Source: Marinomonas pollencensis (GTDB lineage Bacteria > Pseudomonadota > Gammaproteobacteria > Pseudomonadales > Marinomonadaceae). Taken from it: 64,000 nucleotides of DNA. Positions 1-11,200 of this stretch are shown piece after piece. The stretch spans positions 1-64,000 of the forward strand of contig NZ_QUNG01000012.1 of assembly GCF_003387375.1 (NCBI RefSeq). The letters are read 5' to 3'. The position numbers and the translations under genes are program-made. The notes under the pieces were generated by a model that saw only the letters and a program-made list of their open reading frames with translations, was not told where the DNA came from and searched no databases. Each line of letters begins with the position of its first letter. Positions within the stretch are counted from its first letter, which is position 1.

Positions 1-2
1 AG

Positions 3-155
3 TATATATCCATGACGAGTTGGAGGAATGCGGCGAGTCCGTTAGCCAGTCACGCGATGCCAAACAAATGGTTCGATGAACAAGGTTTAGTAAATCTTGA
101 AGAAGTGAAAACGGGGTATGTGTTCAGCGTACATGCTGAATGGACGTTTACATGA
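3..155 (+). CDS. Group II intron reverse transcriptase/maturase, C-terminal fragment
   Basis: An open frame enters from the left edge and stops at TGA 153-155. It contains SWRNAASPLASHAMPNKWF, which resembles the end of the maturase/X region of group II intron-encoded proteins, where small and large residues alternate ahead of an NKWF-type motif. About 50 codons are visible; the reverse transcriptase core and any endonuclease domain would lie upstream. The stop codon overlaps the start of domain V, the usual placement for an ORF extending out of domain IV. Family assignment is by motif memory and by the adjacent RNA structure. Confidence 0.75.
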   Translation, partial: YISMTSWRNAASPLASHAMPNKWFDEQGLVNLEEVKTGYVFSVHAEWTFT

Positions 156-217
156 GCCGTATACGAGGTCCGTACGTACGGTTCTGTGAGAGGGATGAGG
201 CGGTAACGCCTCACCCT
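154..217 (+). ncRNA. Group II intron domains V and VI
   Basis: Domain V pairs 154-161 with 177-184 and has an inner stem around TACG/CGTA. The catalytic AGC lies at 155-157. Domain VI pairs GAGGCG with CGCCTC across a GTAA tetraloop near 198-213. These two elements in this order mark the catalytic 3' end of a group II ribozyme. Confidence 0.8.
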
Positions 218-264
218 ACTCGATTATGCTTGTGACGGCTCAGGCGTGTCACACTTGTGTGGCT

Positions 265-290
265 AATAGGCCCCTATAGGAAGGGGCGCT
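265..290 (-). terminator. Possible terminator hairpin after gatB
   Basis: GCCCCT (270-275) pairs with AGGGGC (282-287) just beyond the gatB stop. On the minus strand the hairpin is followed by CTATTAG rather than a clear U-run, so it is a weak intrinsic terminator at best. Confidence 0.35.
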
Positions 291-298
291 GATCTTTA

Positions 299-1744
299 TT
301 AGCCTTTTAGCATCTTAGCCAAGATAGGGTTAACTATGCTTGGATTTGCTTTTCCTTGGGAGGCTTTCATTACTTGACCAACAAAGAAGCCAATCATTTT
401 TTTCTGCTTGTCAGGCTCGGCGGCGCGATACTGTTCAACTTGTGCTGAGTTGGCGTCTAGAATTGATTGGATCATGCTCTCAATGGCGGCCGTATCTGTA
501 ACCTGCTTAAGCCCTTTAGCATCGATGATTTCATCTGCTGAGCCTTCACCTTGCCACATGGCTTGTAGGACATCTTTTGCTGTCTTGCCGTTAATAGTGT
601 TGTCTTTGATGCGTGCTAGAAGCTCACCAAAGGCGTTGGCTGTGACAGGAGATTGGGTGATTTCTAGTTGGGATTGATTGAGCAATTTGCTGAGCTCTCC
701 CATTACCCAGTTGGCTGTGAGTTTAGGGTCTTGGTTGACCTTGTTGGCGACTTCAAAATACTCTGCCATCGAGCGTGAAGCAGACAGTACTTGAGCGTCA
801 TACTCGCTTAGCTTGTATTCGCTTTGAAAACGCGCTGCCTTTTGGTTAGGCAGTTCTGGCAAGTTGGCTTTGATCTGGTCAACGTATTCTTGAGTTAAGA
901 CTACGGGGAGCAAGTCTGGGCATGGGAAGTAGCGGTAGTCGTTGGCGTCCTCTTTGGAGCGCATGCTACGAGTTTCGTTCTTCTCAGGATCGTATAAGCG
1001 AGTTTCTTGTATGATGCGGCCGCCGTCCTCAAGAATGTCAGCTTGGCGTTCGATCTCAGTGTAAATAGCTTTTTCGATAAAGCGGAACGAGTTGACGTTT
1101 TTGATTTCGGTGCGAGTGCCGTATTCCTGTTGGCCTTTTGGGCGCAATGACAGGTTTATGTCGCAGCGCATTGAGCCTTCTGCCATGTTGCCATCGCAAA
1201 TGCCCAGATAGGTGACGATCGAGTGGATCATTTTTACATAAGCGACCGCTTCTTTTGCAGAGCGAATGTCTGGTTCTGAAACGATTTCCAGTAGAGGTGT
1301 GCTGGAGCGGTTAAGGTCAATGCCTGTCATGCCTTGGAAGTCTTCGTGCAAAGATTTGCCTGCGTCTTCTTCAAGGTGGGCGCGAGTGATGCCAACGCGG
1401 GTTGTGGTGCCATCATCAAGCGTAACGTCCAAATACCCTTTGCCAACGATTGGATGATCCATCTGGCTGGTTTGGTAGCCTTTAGGTAGGTCAGGGTAGA
1501 AGTAGTTTTTGCGGGCAAAAACAGACGTCATGCCAATTTCGGCGTTCACGGCGTGACCAAACATAACAGCCATGCGCAGCGCTTCTTTGTTAAATACCGG
1601 TAAAGCACCTGGCATGCCTAAATCAACCAGTGTGGTTTGTGTGTTTGGTTCAGCGCCAAAGCCAACGGCTGCGCCTGAAAACAGTTTTGATTTGGTAGAG
1701 AGCTGAGTATGAATCTCAAGGCCAATAACAACTTCCCAGTTCAT
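299..1744 (-). CDS. gatB: Asp-tRNA(Asn)/Glu-tRNA(Gln) amidotransferase subunit B
   Basis: GatB binds misacylated Glu-tRNA(Gln) or Asp-tRNA(Asn) and phosphorylates the acyl group so that GatA-derived ammonia can amidate it. The 481-aa protein starts [15 protein letters not shown], the family N-terminus. It continues through the GatB cradle and ends in the helical YqeY-like tail (about residues 330-480), where [18 protein letters not shown] is typical. The ATG at 1744 is chosen because an upstream ATG would add 14 codons inside gatA and precede the conserved start. It is the last gene of gatC-gatA-gatB, two bases after the gatA stop. Confidence 0.97.
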   Translation of the reverse strand: MNWEVVIGLEIHTQLSTKSKLFSGAAVGFGAEPNTQTTLVDLGMPGALPVFNKEALRMAVMFGHAVNAEIGMTSVFARKNYFYPDLPKGYQTSQMDHPIVGKGYLDVTLDDGTTTRVGITRAHLEEDAGKSLHEDFQGMTGIDLNRSSTPLLEIVSEPDIRSAKEAVAYVKMIHSIVTYLGICDGNMAEGSMRCDINLSLRPKGQQEYGTRTEIKNVNSFRFIEKAIYTEIERQADILEDGGRIIQETRLYDPEKNETRSMRSKEDANDYRYFPCPDLLPVVLTQEYVDQIKANLPELPNQKAARFQSEYKLSEYDAQVLSASRSMAEYFEVANKVNQDPKLTANWVMGELSKLLNQSQLEITQSPVTANAFGELLARIKDNTINGKTAKDVLQAMWQGEGSADEIIDAKGLKQVTDTAAIESMIQSILDANSAQVEQYRAAEPDKQKKMIGFFVGQVMKASQGKANPSIVNPILAKMLKG

Positions 1745-1746
1745 GC

Positions 1747-3207
1747 TTATGCTCCTTTTGCCATAGTGGGTGTTTGTAGGTGCCAATCAGTATTTTGTTG
1801 ATACTGGTGTGCGATGTTTAGCAGCTTGGCTTCAGCAAAATAGTTGCCCATGATTTGTAGGCCAACTGGCATGTTGTCAACAAAGCCTGCTGGAACAGAC
1901 ATGGCAGGAATGCCCGCAAGGTTGACGGATAAGGTGTATATGTCTTCTAGGTACATGGCCACTGGGTCGTTGGTTTTGCTGCCAAGCTCAAAGGCTGTGG
2001 TTGGCGCGACAGGGCCCATAATTACGTCGACTTCGTTTAACGCGTTGACAAAGTCTTCTTTGATTAGTCGGCGTATTTTTTGTGCTTTCAGGTAGTAGGC
2101 GTCGTAGTAGCCTTCAGACAGTGCGTAGGTGCCGACCATTATGCGTTTTTGCACTTCGGTGCCAAAGCCTTCGGCGCGTGAGCGAGTGTACATGTCGAGC
2201 AGGTCTTTTGGGTCATCGCAGCGATGGCCAAAACGAACTCCGTCAAAACGAGACAGGTTTGATGATGCTTCTGATGGCGCAATGACGTAATAAGCAGGGA
2301 TACTCAACTGAAGGTTTGGTAGAGACACTTCTTTCACGGTCGCACCAAGCTTTTCAAATTCTTTGACTGCGGCCATGATGGTGTCGGCAACTTTTGCGTC
2401 TAAGCCTTCGCCAAAATACTCTTTTGGCAAGCCGATTTTAAGGCCAGCTAGCGGTGCGTTTAAGTTGGCTAGATAATCTTCTTTAGGGGTTTCTGAAGAA
2501 GTGGAATCTTTGTCATCAAAGCCAGCCATGGCTTGCATTAGGTGGGCACAGTCTTCTGCGCTCTTGGCCATTGGGCCGCCTTGGTCAAGGCTGGATGCGT
2601 AAGCGATCATGCCAAAACGAGAGATGCGGCCATAGGTTGGCTTTAGCCCTGTGATGCCACAAAAGGAAGCAGGCTGGCGAATCGAGCCGCCGGTGTCTGT
2701 GCCTGTGGCAGCAACGGTCAGGCCTGCTGCAACAGCGGCTGCAGAACCACCAGAAGAGCCACCAGGGACCTTGTTTACATCCCAAGGGTTTTTTACTGCG
2801 CCAAAATGGCTGTTTTCGTTAGAAGAACCCATGGCAAATTCGTCCATGTTGGTTTTTCCTAGCATTACGGCGCCGGCTTGTTGAAGGCGCTGAGTTACCG
2901 TTGATTCGTAAGGCGGAACGAAATTGTTTAGCATTTTTGAGCCGCAAGTGGTGAGGGTGCCTTGCGTACAGAAAAGGTCTTTATGGGCGATTGGAATGCC
3001 GGTTAAGCTGCTGCTGTCGCCGTTTGCAATGGCAAGGTCTGCGGCTTTTGCTTGCTGTAGTGCAAGTTCGTCGCTCACTGTGATAAAGCTGTTTAGTTGA
3101 GGGTCGAGGGCCTGGATGCGTTGTAAAAATAGGCGCGTCAATTCGACACTGGAAATCTCTTTGTTGCGCAGTTGTTGCGCAAGGGTGGCAATGCTTTGTT
3201 CAAACAT
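1747..3207 (-). CDS. gatA: Asp-tRNA(Asn)/Glu-tRNA(Gln) amidotransferase subunit A
   Basis: GatA is the glutaminase of the GatCAB complex, releasing ammonia from glutamine or asparagine. The 486-aa sequence carries the amidase signature: the catalytic Lys in IAHKDLF near residue 75, the Gly/Ser-rich stretch [14 protein letters not shown] near 150 and the nucleophile Ser in [15 protein letters not shown] near 175. Its length matches the family. It lies 12 bases after gatC and 2 before gatB, so the three subunits are very likely cotranscribed and translationally coupled. Confidence 0.97.
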   Translation of the reverse strand: MFEQSIATLAQQLRNKEISSVELTRLFLQRIQALDPQLNSFITVSDELALQQAKAADLAIANGDSSSLTGIPIAHKDLFCTQGTLTTCGSKMLNNFVPPYESTVTQRLQQAGAVMLGKTNMDEFAMGSSNENSHFGAVKNPWDVNKVPGGSSGGSAAAVAAGLTVAATGTDTGGSIRQPASFCGITGLKPTYGRISRFGMIAYASSLDQGGPMAKSAEDCAHLMQAMAGFDDKDSTSSETPKEDYLANLNAPLAGLKIGLPKEYFGEGLDAKVADTIMAAVKEFEKLGATVKEVSLPNLQLSIPAYYVIAPSEASSNLSRFDGVRFGHRCDDPKDLLDMYTRSRAEGFGTEVQKRIMVGTYALSEGYYDAYYLKAQKIRRLIKEDFVNALNEVDVIMGPVAPTTAFELGSKTNDPVAMYLEDIYTLSVNLAGIPAMSVPAGFVDNMPVGLQIMGNYFAEAKLLNIAHQYQQNTDWHLQTPTMAKGA

Positions 3208-3219
3208 GGTTGGCTCTCG

Positions 3220-3507
3220 TTATTCAATCACTTGTGGGACTAGGAAAAGACCGGCTTCTGTTTGCGGCGCGTTAGCTAGGAAAGCGTCACGCTGATTGGT
3301 TTCGGTTACTTCGTCTTCACGCAAGCGTTGGGTCATTTCAAGTGGGTTTGAAAGAGGGGTGATACCGTCGGTGTCAACCGATTGCATTTGTTCTACCAGT
3401 GACAGTACGCTGGATAGAGAATGTTGGTATTGAACGGCATCTTCCTCGGTAAGGGCGAGGCGAGCCAAGTGCGCTATTTTTTGCACGTCTTGTTTGTCTA
3501 TGGACAT
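3220..3507 (-). CDS. gatC: Asp-tRNA(Asn)/Glu-tRNA(Gln) amidotransferase subunit C
   Basis: GatC is the small subunit that wraps around GatA and helps it fold against GatB. The 95-aa protein begins MSIDKQDVQKIAHLARLAL, the usual GatC N-terminus, and ends with the family pattern in which a LRED motif precedes the C-terminal leucine/proline-rich tail. It is the first gene of gatCAB. Its start faces mreB across a 236-bp divergent region that also holds a plausible gatC promoter. Confidence 0.96.
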   Translation of the reverse strand: MSIDKQDVQKIAHLARLALTEEDAVQYQHSLSSVLSLVEQMQSVDTDGITPLSNPLEMTQRLREDEVTETNQRDAFLANAPQTEAGLFLVPQVIE

Positions 3508-3543
3508 GTTCCACCTGATACTTGGTTGTCAAAAATGGTTTCT

Positions 3544-4787
<1,244 letters not shown>

Positions 4788-4804
4788 TAGCTAGGAGCCA
4801 CACC

Positions 4805-5641
4805 ATTAATAATTTGCTTTATTTTAATGGCAAGATATCCGGCACACGTTTTGTTGTGCTGGTTATCTTATCTATCGCCATGATTATAGCGGATGTTCGC
4901 TATTCCTTATTTGCCCCCATTCGACCTTACCTCACTTGGCTTGTTGCTCCTATTCAAGTAGTTGTAAATACCCCTCAAAAGATACTCTATTGGAGTAGTG
5001 ACCACTTAGCGAGTCGTGAAGGCTTGGTGAAAGAAAACCAGGCGCTCAACCAAGAAATATTGATTCTTCATAGCCGATTGCAAAAGTTGGAATCTCTACA
5101 AGCAGAAAACGTACGCTTGAGGGAGTTGCTAGATGCTTCTCAACGGGTTGACGAAAAGATAGTAATGGCAGAAGTAATTGGCTTTGACCAAAATGCATAT
5201 AGCCATAAAATTTTGATTGATAAAGGCTTTTCTTCAGGGGCTTATATTGGGCAAGCGGTATTAGATGCCACAGGCGTGCTCGGACAAGTGGTCGAAACAT
5301 CCGCCTATACAAGTCGCGTGTTATTGATCGCAGATGCCAGTCACTTTTTGCCAGTCCAGCTGTCACGCACAGGGTTTAGAAGTGTGTTGCGTGGTGTTGG
5401 GGATTTAAAGCATATGAAGTTGATGAGTGTGCCGCATTCAGCGGACGTCAAAAAAGGTGATATTTTAACAACGTCGGGCTTGGGTAAACGCTTTCCAAGT
5501 GGCTATCCTGTCGGGGTAGTACGCGCGGTGAAGCATGTGCCTGGTAAACCATATGCCGATGTGGATGTGGTGCCGTTGGCGCAGCTGGGTCGCAGTCGTC
5601 ATGTGATGTTAATTGAAAAGCCTAAGTCGGAGCGTCAATGA
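4805..5641 (+). CDS. mreC: Cell-shape protein MreC, with a probable ATT start
   Basis: MreC is a bitopic inner-membrane protein linking MreB to the peptidoglycan synthases PBP2 and RodA. One membrane segment (about residues 15-32, VVLVILSIAMIIADV) is followed by a coiled coil (about 70-110) and the periplasmic beta-barrel domain with VVRAVKHVPG-type sequence. No ATG begins the frame. The clear ribosome site AGGAG (4793-4797) is 7 bases before ATT 4805 and 16 before TTG 4814, so the rare codon ATT is the better placed start, giving 278 aa; TTG would give 275. The stop overlaps mreD by ATGA. Confidence 0.9.
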   Translation: MNNLLYFNGKISGTRFVVLVILSIAMIIADVRYSLFAPIRPYLTWLVAPIQVVVNTPQKILYWSSDHLASREGLVKENQALNQEILILHSRLQKLESLQAENVRLRELLDASQRVDEKIVMAEVIGFDQNAYSHKILIDKGFSSGAYIGQAVLDATGVLGQVVETSAYTSRVLLIADASHFLPVQLSRTGFRSVLRGVGDLKHMKLMSVPHSADVKKGDILTTSGLGKRFPSGYPVGVVRAVKHVPGKPYADVDVVPLAQLGRSRHVMLIEKPKSERQ

Positions 5642-6111
5642 AATCGTTTTTTGTTTTTGTTGTAACCTTATTGGCTGCGTTAATGCTAGAGGCGATGCCG
5701 CTTCCAGAGTCCTTGGTTTGGTATCGCCCTGAGTGGGCTTTGTTGGTTATCTTGTACTGGGTTATTGCCTTGCCATTTCGCGTTGGTGTAGGGGTGGCTT
5801 GGTTTCTTGGCTTAATGGTCGATCTGCTGCAGGGTGGCATTATAGGACAACATTCGCTTACTTATGTTCTGATTGCTTTCTCCTGTGCAATTTTTTATAA
5901 GCGCCTAAGAATGTACCATCGCTGGCAACAGGGCATTTTTGTTTGCTTGTTGGTTAGTATTAATCAGTTGATTGGCTTTTGGGTTGATCATTACCTAGGC
6001 AATGCCGAGCCGACCCTGATGATCTTTATGCCAGCTATAGTGACAGGCTTATTGTGGCCTTGGTCATTTATTATATTGCGCAGTGTGCGTCGTATTTACG
6101 CCATTCGTTAA
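5638..6111 (+). CDS. mreD: Rod-shape-determining membrane protein MreD
   Basis: MreD is a small polytopic inner-membrane partner of MreC in the elongasome. The 157-aa protein is hydrophobic throughout, with about five predicted membrane spans. It contains WYRPEWALLVILYW near residue 28, the most conserved MreD stretch, and GLMVDLLQGGIIGQHSL near 60. Its ATG overlaps the mreC TGA, implying translational coupling. Length is normal. Confidence 0.95.
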   Translation: MKSFFVFVVTLLAALMLEAMPLPESLVWYRPEWALLVILYWVIALPFRVGVGVAWFLGLMVDLLQGGIIGQHSLTYVLIAFSCAIFYKRLRMYHRWQQGIFVCLLVSINQLIGFWVDHYLGNAEPTLMIFMPAIVTGLLWPWSFIILRSVRRIYAIR

Positions 6112-6132
6112 ACGTAAGATTAGGACGTGTTT

Positions 6133-6741
6133 ATGCTTGTTTTGGCTTCTGCATCGCCAAGAAGAAAAGAACTTTTGGGGCAGCTGGTTCGCCATTTTGA
6201 GGTTTGTCCAGCGGACATTGATGAGACGCCTTATCAGGATGAGAGTGCGTCCGATTATGTTCTGCGTATGGCCCATGAAAAGGCGCTTGCGGCAACCAAC
6301 AAGCTGCAACAAGGCCAATTAGCGGATACGCCTTTTGTTGTTCTAGCTTCCGACACTAGTGTGGTGGTTGAGGGCAAGATTTTAGGCAAGCCGAATGACT
6401 TTGAAGAGTCTAAAGCCATGCTAAGAATGCTATCTGATCGAGATCATCAAGTGATGACGTCGGTGTGTCTTTATGACCCTATGAGAGAGCATTTACAATT
6501 AACTAATGTAGTGAGTGATGTTTCTTTTCGAGCTATTTCTGATGTTGAAATAGCCCAATATTGGCGCAGTGGAGAGCCCCAAGACAAAGCGGGTTCTTAC
6601 GCTATTCAAGGCTTGGGTGCTGTTTTTGTTCGTTCTGTATCTGGCTCTTATTCAGCCGTAGTTGGCTTGCCGCTATATGAAACTTCTCAGTTGCTTGCTT
6701 TATTTGGCATTCATTCACTAGAGGAGATGTCCCATGAGTGA
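6133..6741 (+). CDS. maf: Maf-family nucleotide pyrophosphatase, YhdE type (dTTP/UTP)
   Basis: Maf proteins hydrolyse non-canonical or selected nucleoside triphosphates to monophosphates; the YhdE branch acts on dTTP, UTP and modified pyrimidines. The N-terminal signature LASASPRRKELLGQL is intact. SDTSVVVEGKILGKP and DKAGSYAIQGLGAVFV match the YhdE branch. A GTG at 6127 is one base from the AGGA ribosome site (6122-6125), whereas the ATG at 6133 is seven bases away and is preferred, giving 202 aa. The stop overlaps rng by eight bases. Confidence 0.93.
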   Translation: MLVLASASPRRKELLGQLVRHFEVCPADIDETPYQDESASDYVLRMAHEKALAATNKLQQGQLADTPFVVLASDTSVVVEGKILGKPNDFEESKAMLRMLSDRDHQVMTSVCLYDPMREHLQLTNVVSDVSFRAISDVEIAQYWRSGEPQDKAGSYAIQGLGAVFVRSVSGSYSAVVGLPLYETSQLLALFGIHSLEEMSHE

Positions 6742-8188
6742 AGATGTATTAATTAATGTGACGCCAATGGAGATTCGAGTTTCCTTGGTTGAAAACGGTA
6801 TGCTGCAAGAAGTGTATATTGAGCGATCTAGCCGTAAAGGGATTGTCGGCAATATTTATCAAGGAAAAGTGGTTCGAGTGCTGCCTGGCATGCAAGCTGC
6901 GTTTGTTGATATAGGTCTGGAGCGGGCCGCCTTTATTCATGTTTCTGAAGTGGCTGATCGCGATGCGGTCAACCCAAGCGACCAGATCGGAGATTATTTG
7001 CGAGAAGGTCAGTCGCTGGTTGTGCAAGTGACTAAAGACCCTATTAGTACTAAAGGGGCGCGGTTAACCACCCATTTGTCGATTCCTTCGCGTTACCTTG
7101 TTTACATGCCAGATCAATCTCACGTTGGGGTCAGTCAACGGATTGAAGACGAAGAAGAGCGAGAACGATTAAAATCGCTTATTTCAGAAGCGTTAAAAGA
7201 CGCGGATGAGACCAATGGCTATATCCTAAGGACGGCTGCAGAGCGAGCGGGGGAAGACGAAATTCTCGCGGATATCAAGTTCCTAACACGCCTTTGGCAA
7301 TCGGTTAAACGTCGCATGAAAGTGGCGAAGGCGCCTTCTGTTATTTATGAAGATTTACCTCTGCATCTACGTACTATGCGGGATTTGGTGAGTTTAACGA
7401 CAGAAAAGATTCGCATCGATTCGCGTGAAAACTATACCAAGTTGCGGGCTTTTGCCGAAGATTTTATGCCTGAGTTAACGGAGCGTATTGAATATTATCC
7501 GGGTGAACGTCCAATTTTTGATCTTTATAGCGTCGAAGATGAAATCCAAAAGGCATTAGATCGAAAGGTTCAGCTCAAATCAGGAGGCTATCTGATTGTT
7601 GAGCAAACCGAGTCAATGACTACCATTGATGTGAATACGGGCGCGTTTGTTGGTAGCCGTAATTTAGAAGAGACCATTTATAAAACCAATTTAGAGGCGG
7701 CAACCTCCATTGGTCGACAGTTACGCTTGCGTAATTTGGGTGGCATCATCATCATTGATTTTATCGATATGGAAGATGAAGAACATAAGCGTCAGGTGTT
7801 GAGAATGCTTGAGAAAACGCTAGAGTCTGATCATGCCAAAACGAAAATTACCGGTGTGTCTGAGCTGGGCTTGGTAGAAATGACGCGTAAGCGAACGCGC
7901 GAGAGCTTAGGCCAAACCTTATGTGAGCCTTGTCGTTCATGTCGTGGTAGTGGTTTAGTGAAAACTCCAGAAACCGTATGTTATGAAGTGTTCCGAGAGA
8001 TTTTAAGAGCCGATCGGGCGTATGGTTCACAAACCTATACGGTATTGGCGGCAAGCTCGGTTGTAGATCGATTTTTAGATGAAGAGAGTGTGGCGGTTGC
8101 TGAACTGGAGGACTTTATCGGTAAGACCATTCGTTTCCAGGTTGACCCAGTTTACACTCAAGATCAATATGACGTTGTTCTTCGATAA
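6734..8188 (+). CDS. rng: Ribonuclease G
   Basis: RNase G is an endoribonuclease of the RNase E/G family that matures the 5' end of 16S rRNA and starts decay of some mRNAs. An S1 domain (about residues 35-125, GIVGNIYQGKVVRVLPGMQAA) is followed by the catalytic DNase-I-like domain. The metal-binding aspartates fall in TTIDVNTGAFVG and IIIIDFIDMEDE, and the zinc-link region in CEPCRSCRGSG. At 484 aa it lacks the long C-terminal scaffold of RNase E. It overlaps maf and is followed closely by yhdP. Confidence 0.95.
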   Translation: MSEDVLINVTPMEIRVSLVENGMLQEVYIERSSRKGIVGNIYQGKVVRVLPGMQAAFVDIGLERAAFIHVSEVADRDAVNPSDQIGDYLREGQSLVVQVTKDPISTKGARLTTHLSIPSRYLVYMPDQSHVGVSQRIEDEEERERLKSLISEALKDADETNGYILRTAAERAGEDEILADIKFLTRLWQSVKRRMKVAKAPSVIYEDLPLHLRTMRDLVSLTTEKIRIDSRENYTKLRAFAEDFMPELTERIEYYPGERPIFDLYSVEDEIQKALDRKVQLKSGGYLIVEQTESMTTIDVNTGAFVGSRNLEETIYKTNLEAATSIGRQLRLRNLGGIIIIDFIDMEDEEHKRQVLRMLEKTLESDHAKTKITGVSELGLVEMTRKRTRESLGQTLCEPCRSCRGSGLVKTPETVCYEVFREILRADRAYGSQTYTVLAASSVVDRFLDEESVAVAELEDFIGKTIRFQVDPVYTQDQYDVVLR

Positions 8189-8207
8189 TAATTTGTAGGT
8201 GCTCGGG

Positions 8208-11200
8208 ATGAAAAAGCAACTGCAAGGATGTATCTGCGGTGGTTATTGGTTGTTAGTTGGTGTGGTCGCATTCTTCGCCATACTGATTGTTGCGGTTAAG
8301 CTGTTGTTGCCTTGTCTTAATGATTACCGTGAGCAAATTGAAAGTAATTTAAGTCATTTGACTGGTTATCAGGTGACCTTAGAGAGCGTGGGTGGGCACC
8401 TGGAAGGAATCGACCCTACGGTCTCGGCCAATGGTTTGCTCGTCTCGGTTAATGGTAAGCCTGCGGCCAGTGTGGCGGAAATACGCGTGCGTATTGATGT
8501 TATTAAGTCCTTGCTTTCCCTGTCCCCTCAATTTACTTATGTGCGTTTTGTAAAGCCTTCATTATCTCTTCAAGAAACCGCAGGCCAATGGTCGTTAAAG
8601 GGGAGCACGGTCTCATCTGATAGCAAAGGCAGTCTTGGTTTTGAGCGAATATTAGGCTATCTCACCGCGCAGCAACGCTTTTCTATTTTGCAGGCCAATA
8701 TTGATCTAGTGAGCGAGCAATTTGGCGACCACTCGGTGGTAGTGCCCTCAGCGTATGTTTTCCAGCATGGCGGCTCATCTTGGATCAAATCAGCCATTTA
8801 TCTCGATGGTAATACCACGCCTTTTGATGTTAATGCCAAGATTTATCAGTCGCTTGGTGTGTTCGGTGCGTATCAGTTGGATGCCAGTCTGAATGTGCCC
8901 ATTATCTCGGTTCCACTCGATAAACAAACAGCACCCTGGGCTGCGCAGATGGCCAAAGTGGATTTTGCTGGTAAGCTTTGGCTTAATTATCGTGTGGGAG
9001 AGGGGTTTGCTTTGCAGGCGAAGCCCTCTCGTTTCATGCTCGCTTTCAAGAATGGTGAGACTTATGCCGCCGCACCCGCTGTGCGGGTGCGCTACAGCCA
9101 GAAAAGTGGTGGGGTGTTTGTTGAGGCGCACCAATTAGCATTGGAAGATGAAGCGGGTAAGATTTATCCATCTACGAACCTGTCATTTGAATGGTCGCCT
9201 GCCTCACGCCAGTCCTACCTATCATTTAATCAAATGGATCTAGGTGTAGCTTATCGTGTGGCCAATCATTTTCTAAAGCCAGAATGGTATGTGGCAAGAC
9301 TGCTGGCTGGGCTGGCACCGCAAGGTCTTGTCTCGAATGCGTCTTTGCGGATAGGGGATAAGGATGGCGATGTCTCTTACCACTTTATTAGTAATTTGCA
9401 GCAGGCTGCGGTGACCGGTTATCAAGGAATACCGGATGTGGATCATGTGGATGCTGTGTTTAGCCTTACCGATGGTGATGGCTATATTCAATTTAAGCAA
9501 AAGCATGGCACTTTAGCCTTCCCCACTTTGTATCAAGACAAGTGGCGCGTCAGTGCGTCATCCGGGTTAGTTGATTGGCAGCAAGTGCAGAATACCTTGG
9601 TGGTGACTGGGCGCGACTTAAAAGTTCATCGAAATGGTGCAGATGTTGAGGGTGGATTTCGTTTTGAGTCTCGCAAAGAGGCGCCAGATTGGTTGTCATT
9701 AAGCATCCGTGGCCAGCATGTGTCCGTGGCTGATCGCCTTACGTATGTGCCACAGAATGCGCTCAACAAATCCTTACATGACTGGATCGATGGCGCCCTT
9801 GCGGATCAGGGAGAGGTGAATAATCTTAACCTGATTGTGCAGTCTGAGTTGGCCGATGGGGCAACGCCAGATGTGCGCCTTAAAATGGATGTGAAGGACG
9901 CGCAGTTGAACTATAGCCCGGGCTGGCCAACCGCAAAGTCTGTTAATGGCACCTTCTTATTGGATAAATCCGGTGTCCATGTGGCGGTGAAGTCTGCTTC
10001 TTTAGCTGGTGTTGCTGTGTCGGGTGTGTCGGTCGATGTGCCGATTGATAAGGGAGCAGCGGATTGGCTTAACATTTCAGGTGCGTTACAGCATGACGCT
10101 GCTGAAGCGCTCAAATTATTGCGTAGCACACCTTTGAATGACAGTGTGCTTGCGCCTTTCAAATCTTGGACGATCGCTGGAGATGTAGGGGCTCAGTTTG
10201 ATGTTTCTGTGCCGTTAAATGATCAGAGCTTGGCGCCGAAGGTTATCTTGGCGTTAAGCTTCAAAGACAACCCAATTTATATTGGTGATGTGAATTTAGC
10301 AGGGCAAGTAGAGCAAGGGCAATTTCATTTCTCATCGAAGCAGGGCATCACCGACTCTTATTTTGATGTTAAGGCGTTATCGGGTGTGTCGCATTTGACG
10401 CTTTCCTCAGAGTTTGAGCAAGACGGCCGCCTAAGTGTTATGGGACAGCTTTCTGGTAGTGTTGATCTGCGTCAGGTTGCAAGTTGGCAAAAATGGCCGG
10501 ATGTTATTGTAGACAATCTTTCTGGAGAGGTTTCGTATCAAGGTGCGTTGAGCGTAAATAAGTCGCAACAAGATCAGGTTGATTTATTAATTGATAGTGA
10601 CCTTAAAGGTGCGCAGGTTGCGTTTCCTGCGCCTTTTTCCAAGTCTGCTGCACAGGCACTTTCTTTAGAGTTGAAAATTATGGCTCACCAGCAGGATGTT
10701 GTTGTCCAAAGCCGCCTAGGTAGCTTGGCTAAATCGCGCTTGTTGGTGCGATCGGGCACATTGTTTGGCGGTGATCTTTATTTGAATTCGCAGAAGGCGT
10801 TACCGCAGCAGATCTTTAACGGCTTTGCTGTTGAAGGGCAGTTGGACTCGTTAAATGTGGCTCAGTGGTTGCCTGTGGTTGCAAATGCCTCGCAGGTTGG
10901 GGCTGAGGGGCAGCCGTCCCATCAAACAAACGGTGAATTTAGGGTGCCGACTTGGTTGCGTGGCTTGGATTTGCTGGTCGACCAAGTCGCTCTAAATGAG
11001 CAGAATACCTTACATAATGTTAAGTTGAATTATGCTAGAAGCACGGCTCCTGAAACGCTGATGCTGAGTTCTGATGAGTTGAATGTGAAGTATGATCATG
11101 AGCAGGGCAAGCCTCGCTTGCATTTTGGTTATCTAAATTGGAATACCGAAAAGCGCTCAGTGGAGGCGGAGGCGGACAATCCTCCATTCCATGCGAATCA

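Larger units (their letters stand above)
1..223 (+). mobile_element. 3' end of a group II intron (truncated by window start)
   Basis: The first 223 bases read as the tail of a group II intron on the plus strand: the C-terminus of a maturase reading frame, then an RNA with the layout of domain V (about 154-184, an 8-bp stem GAGCCGTA/TACGGTTC containing the AGC triad) and domain VI (about 191-217, a GAGGCG/CGCCTC stem closed by a GTAA loop). The intron probably ends near 223, after CTACTCGAT. The 5' part lies outside the window, so class and 5' exon cannot be judged. It sits beyond the 3' end of gatB, pointing toward it, and breaks no gene visible here. Confidence 0.85.
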
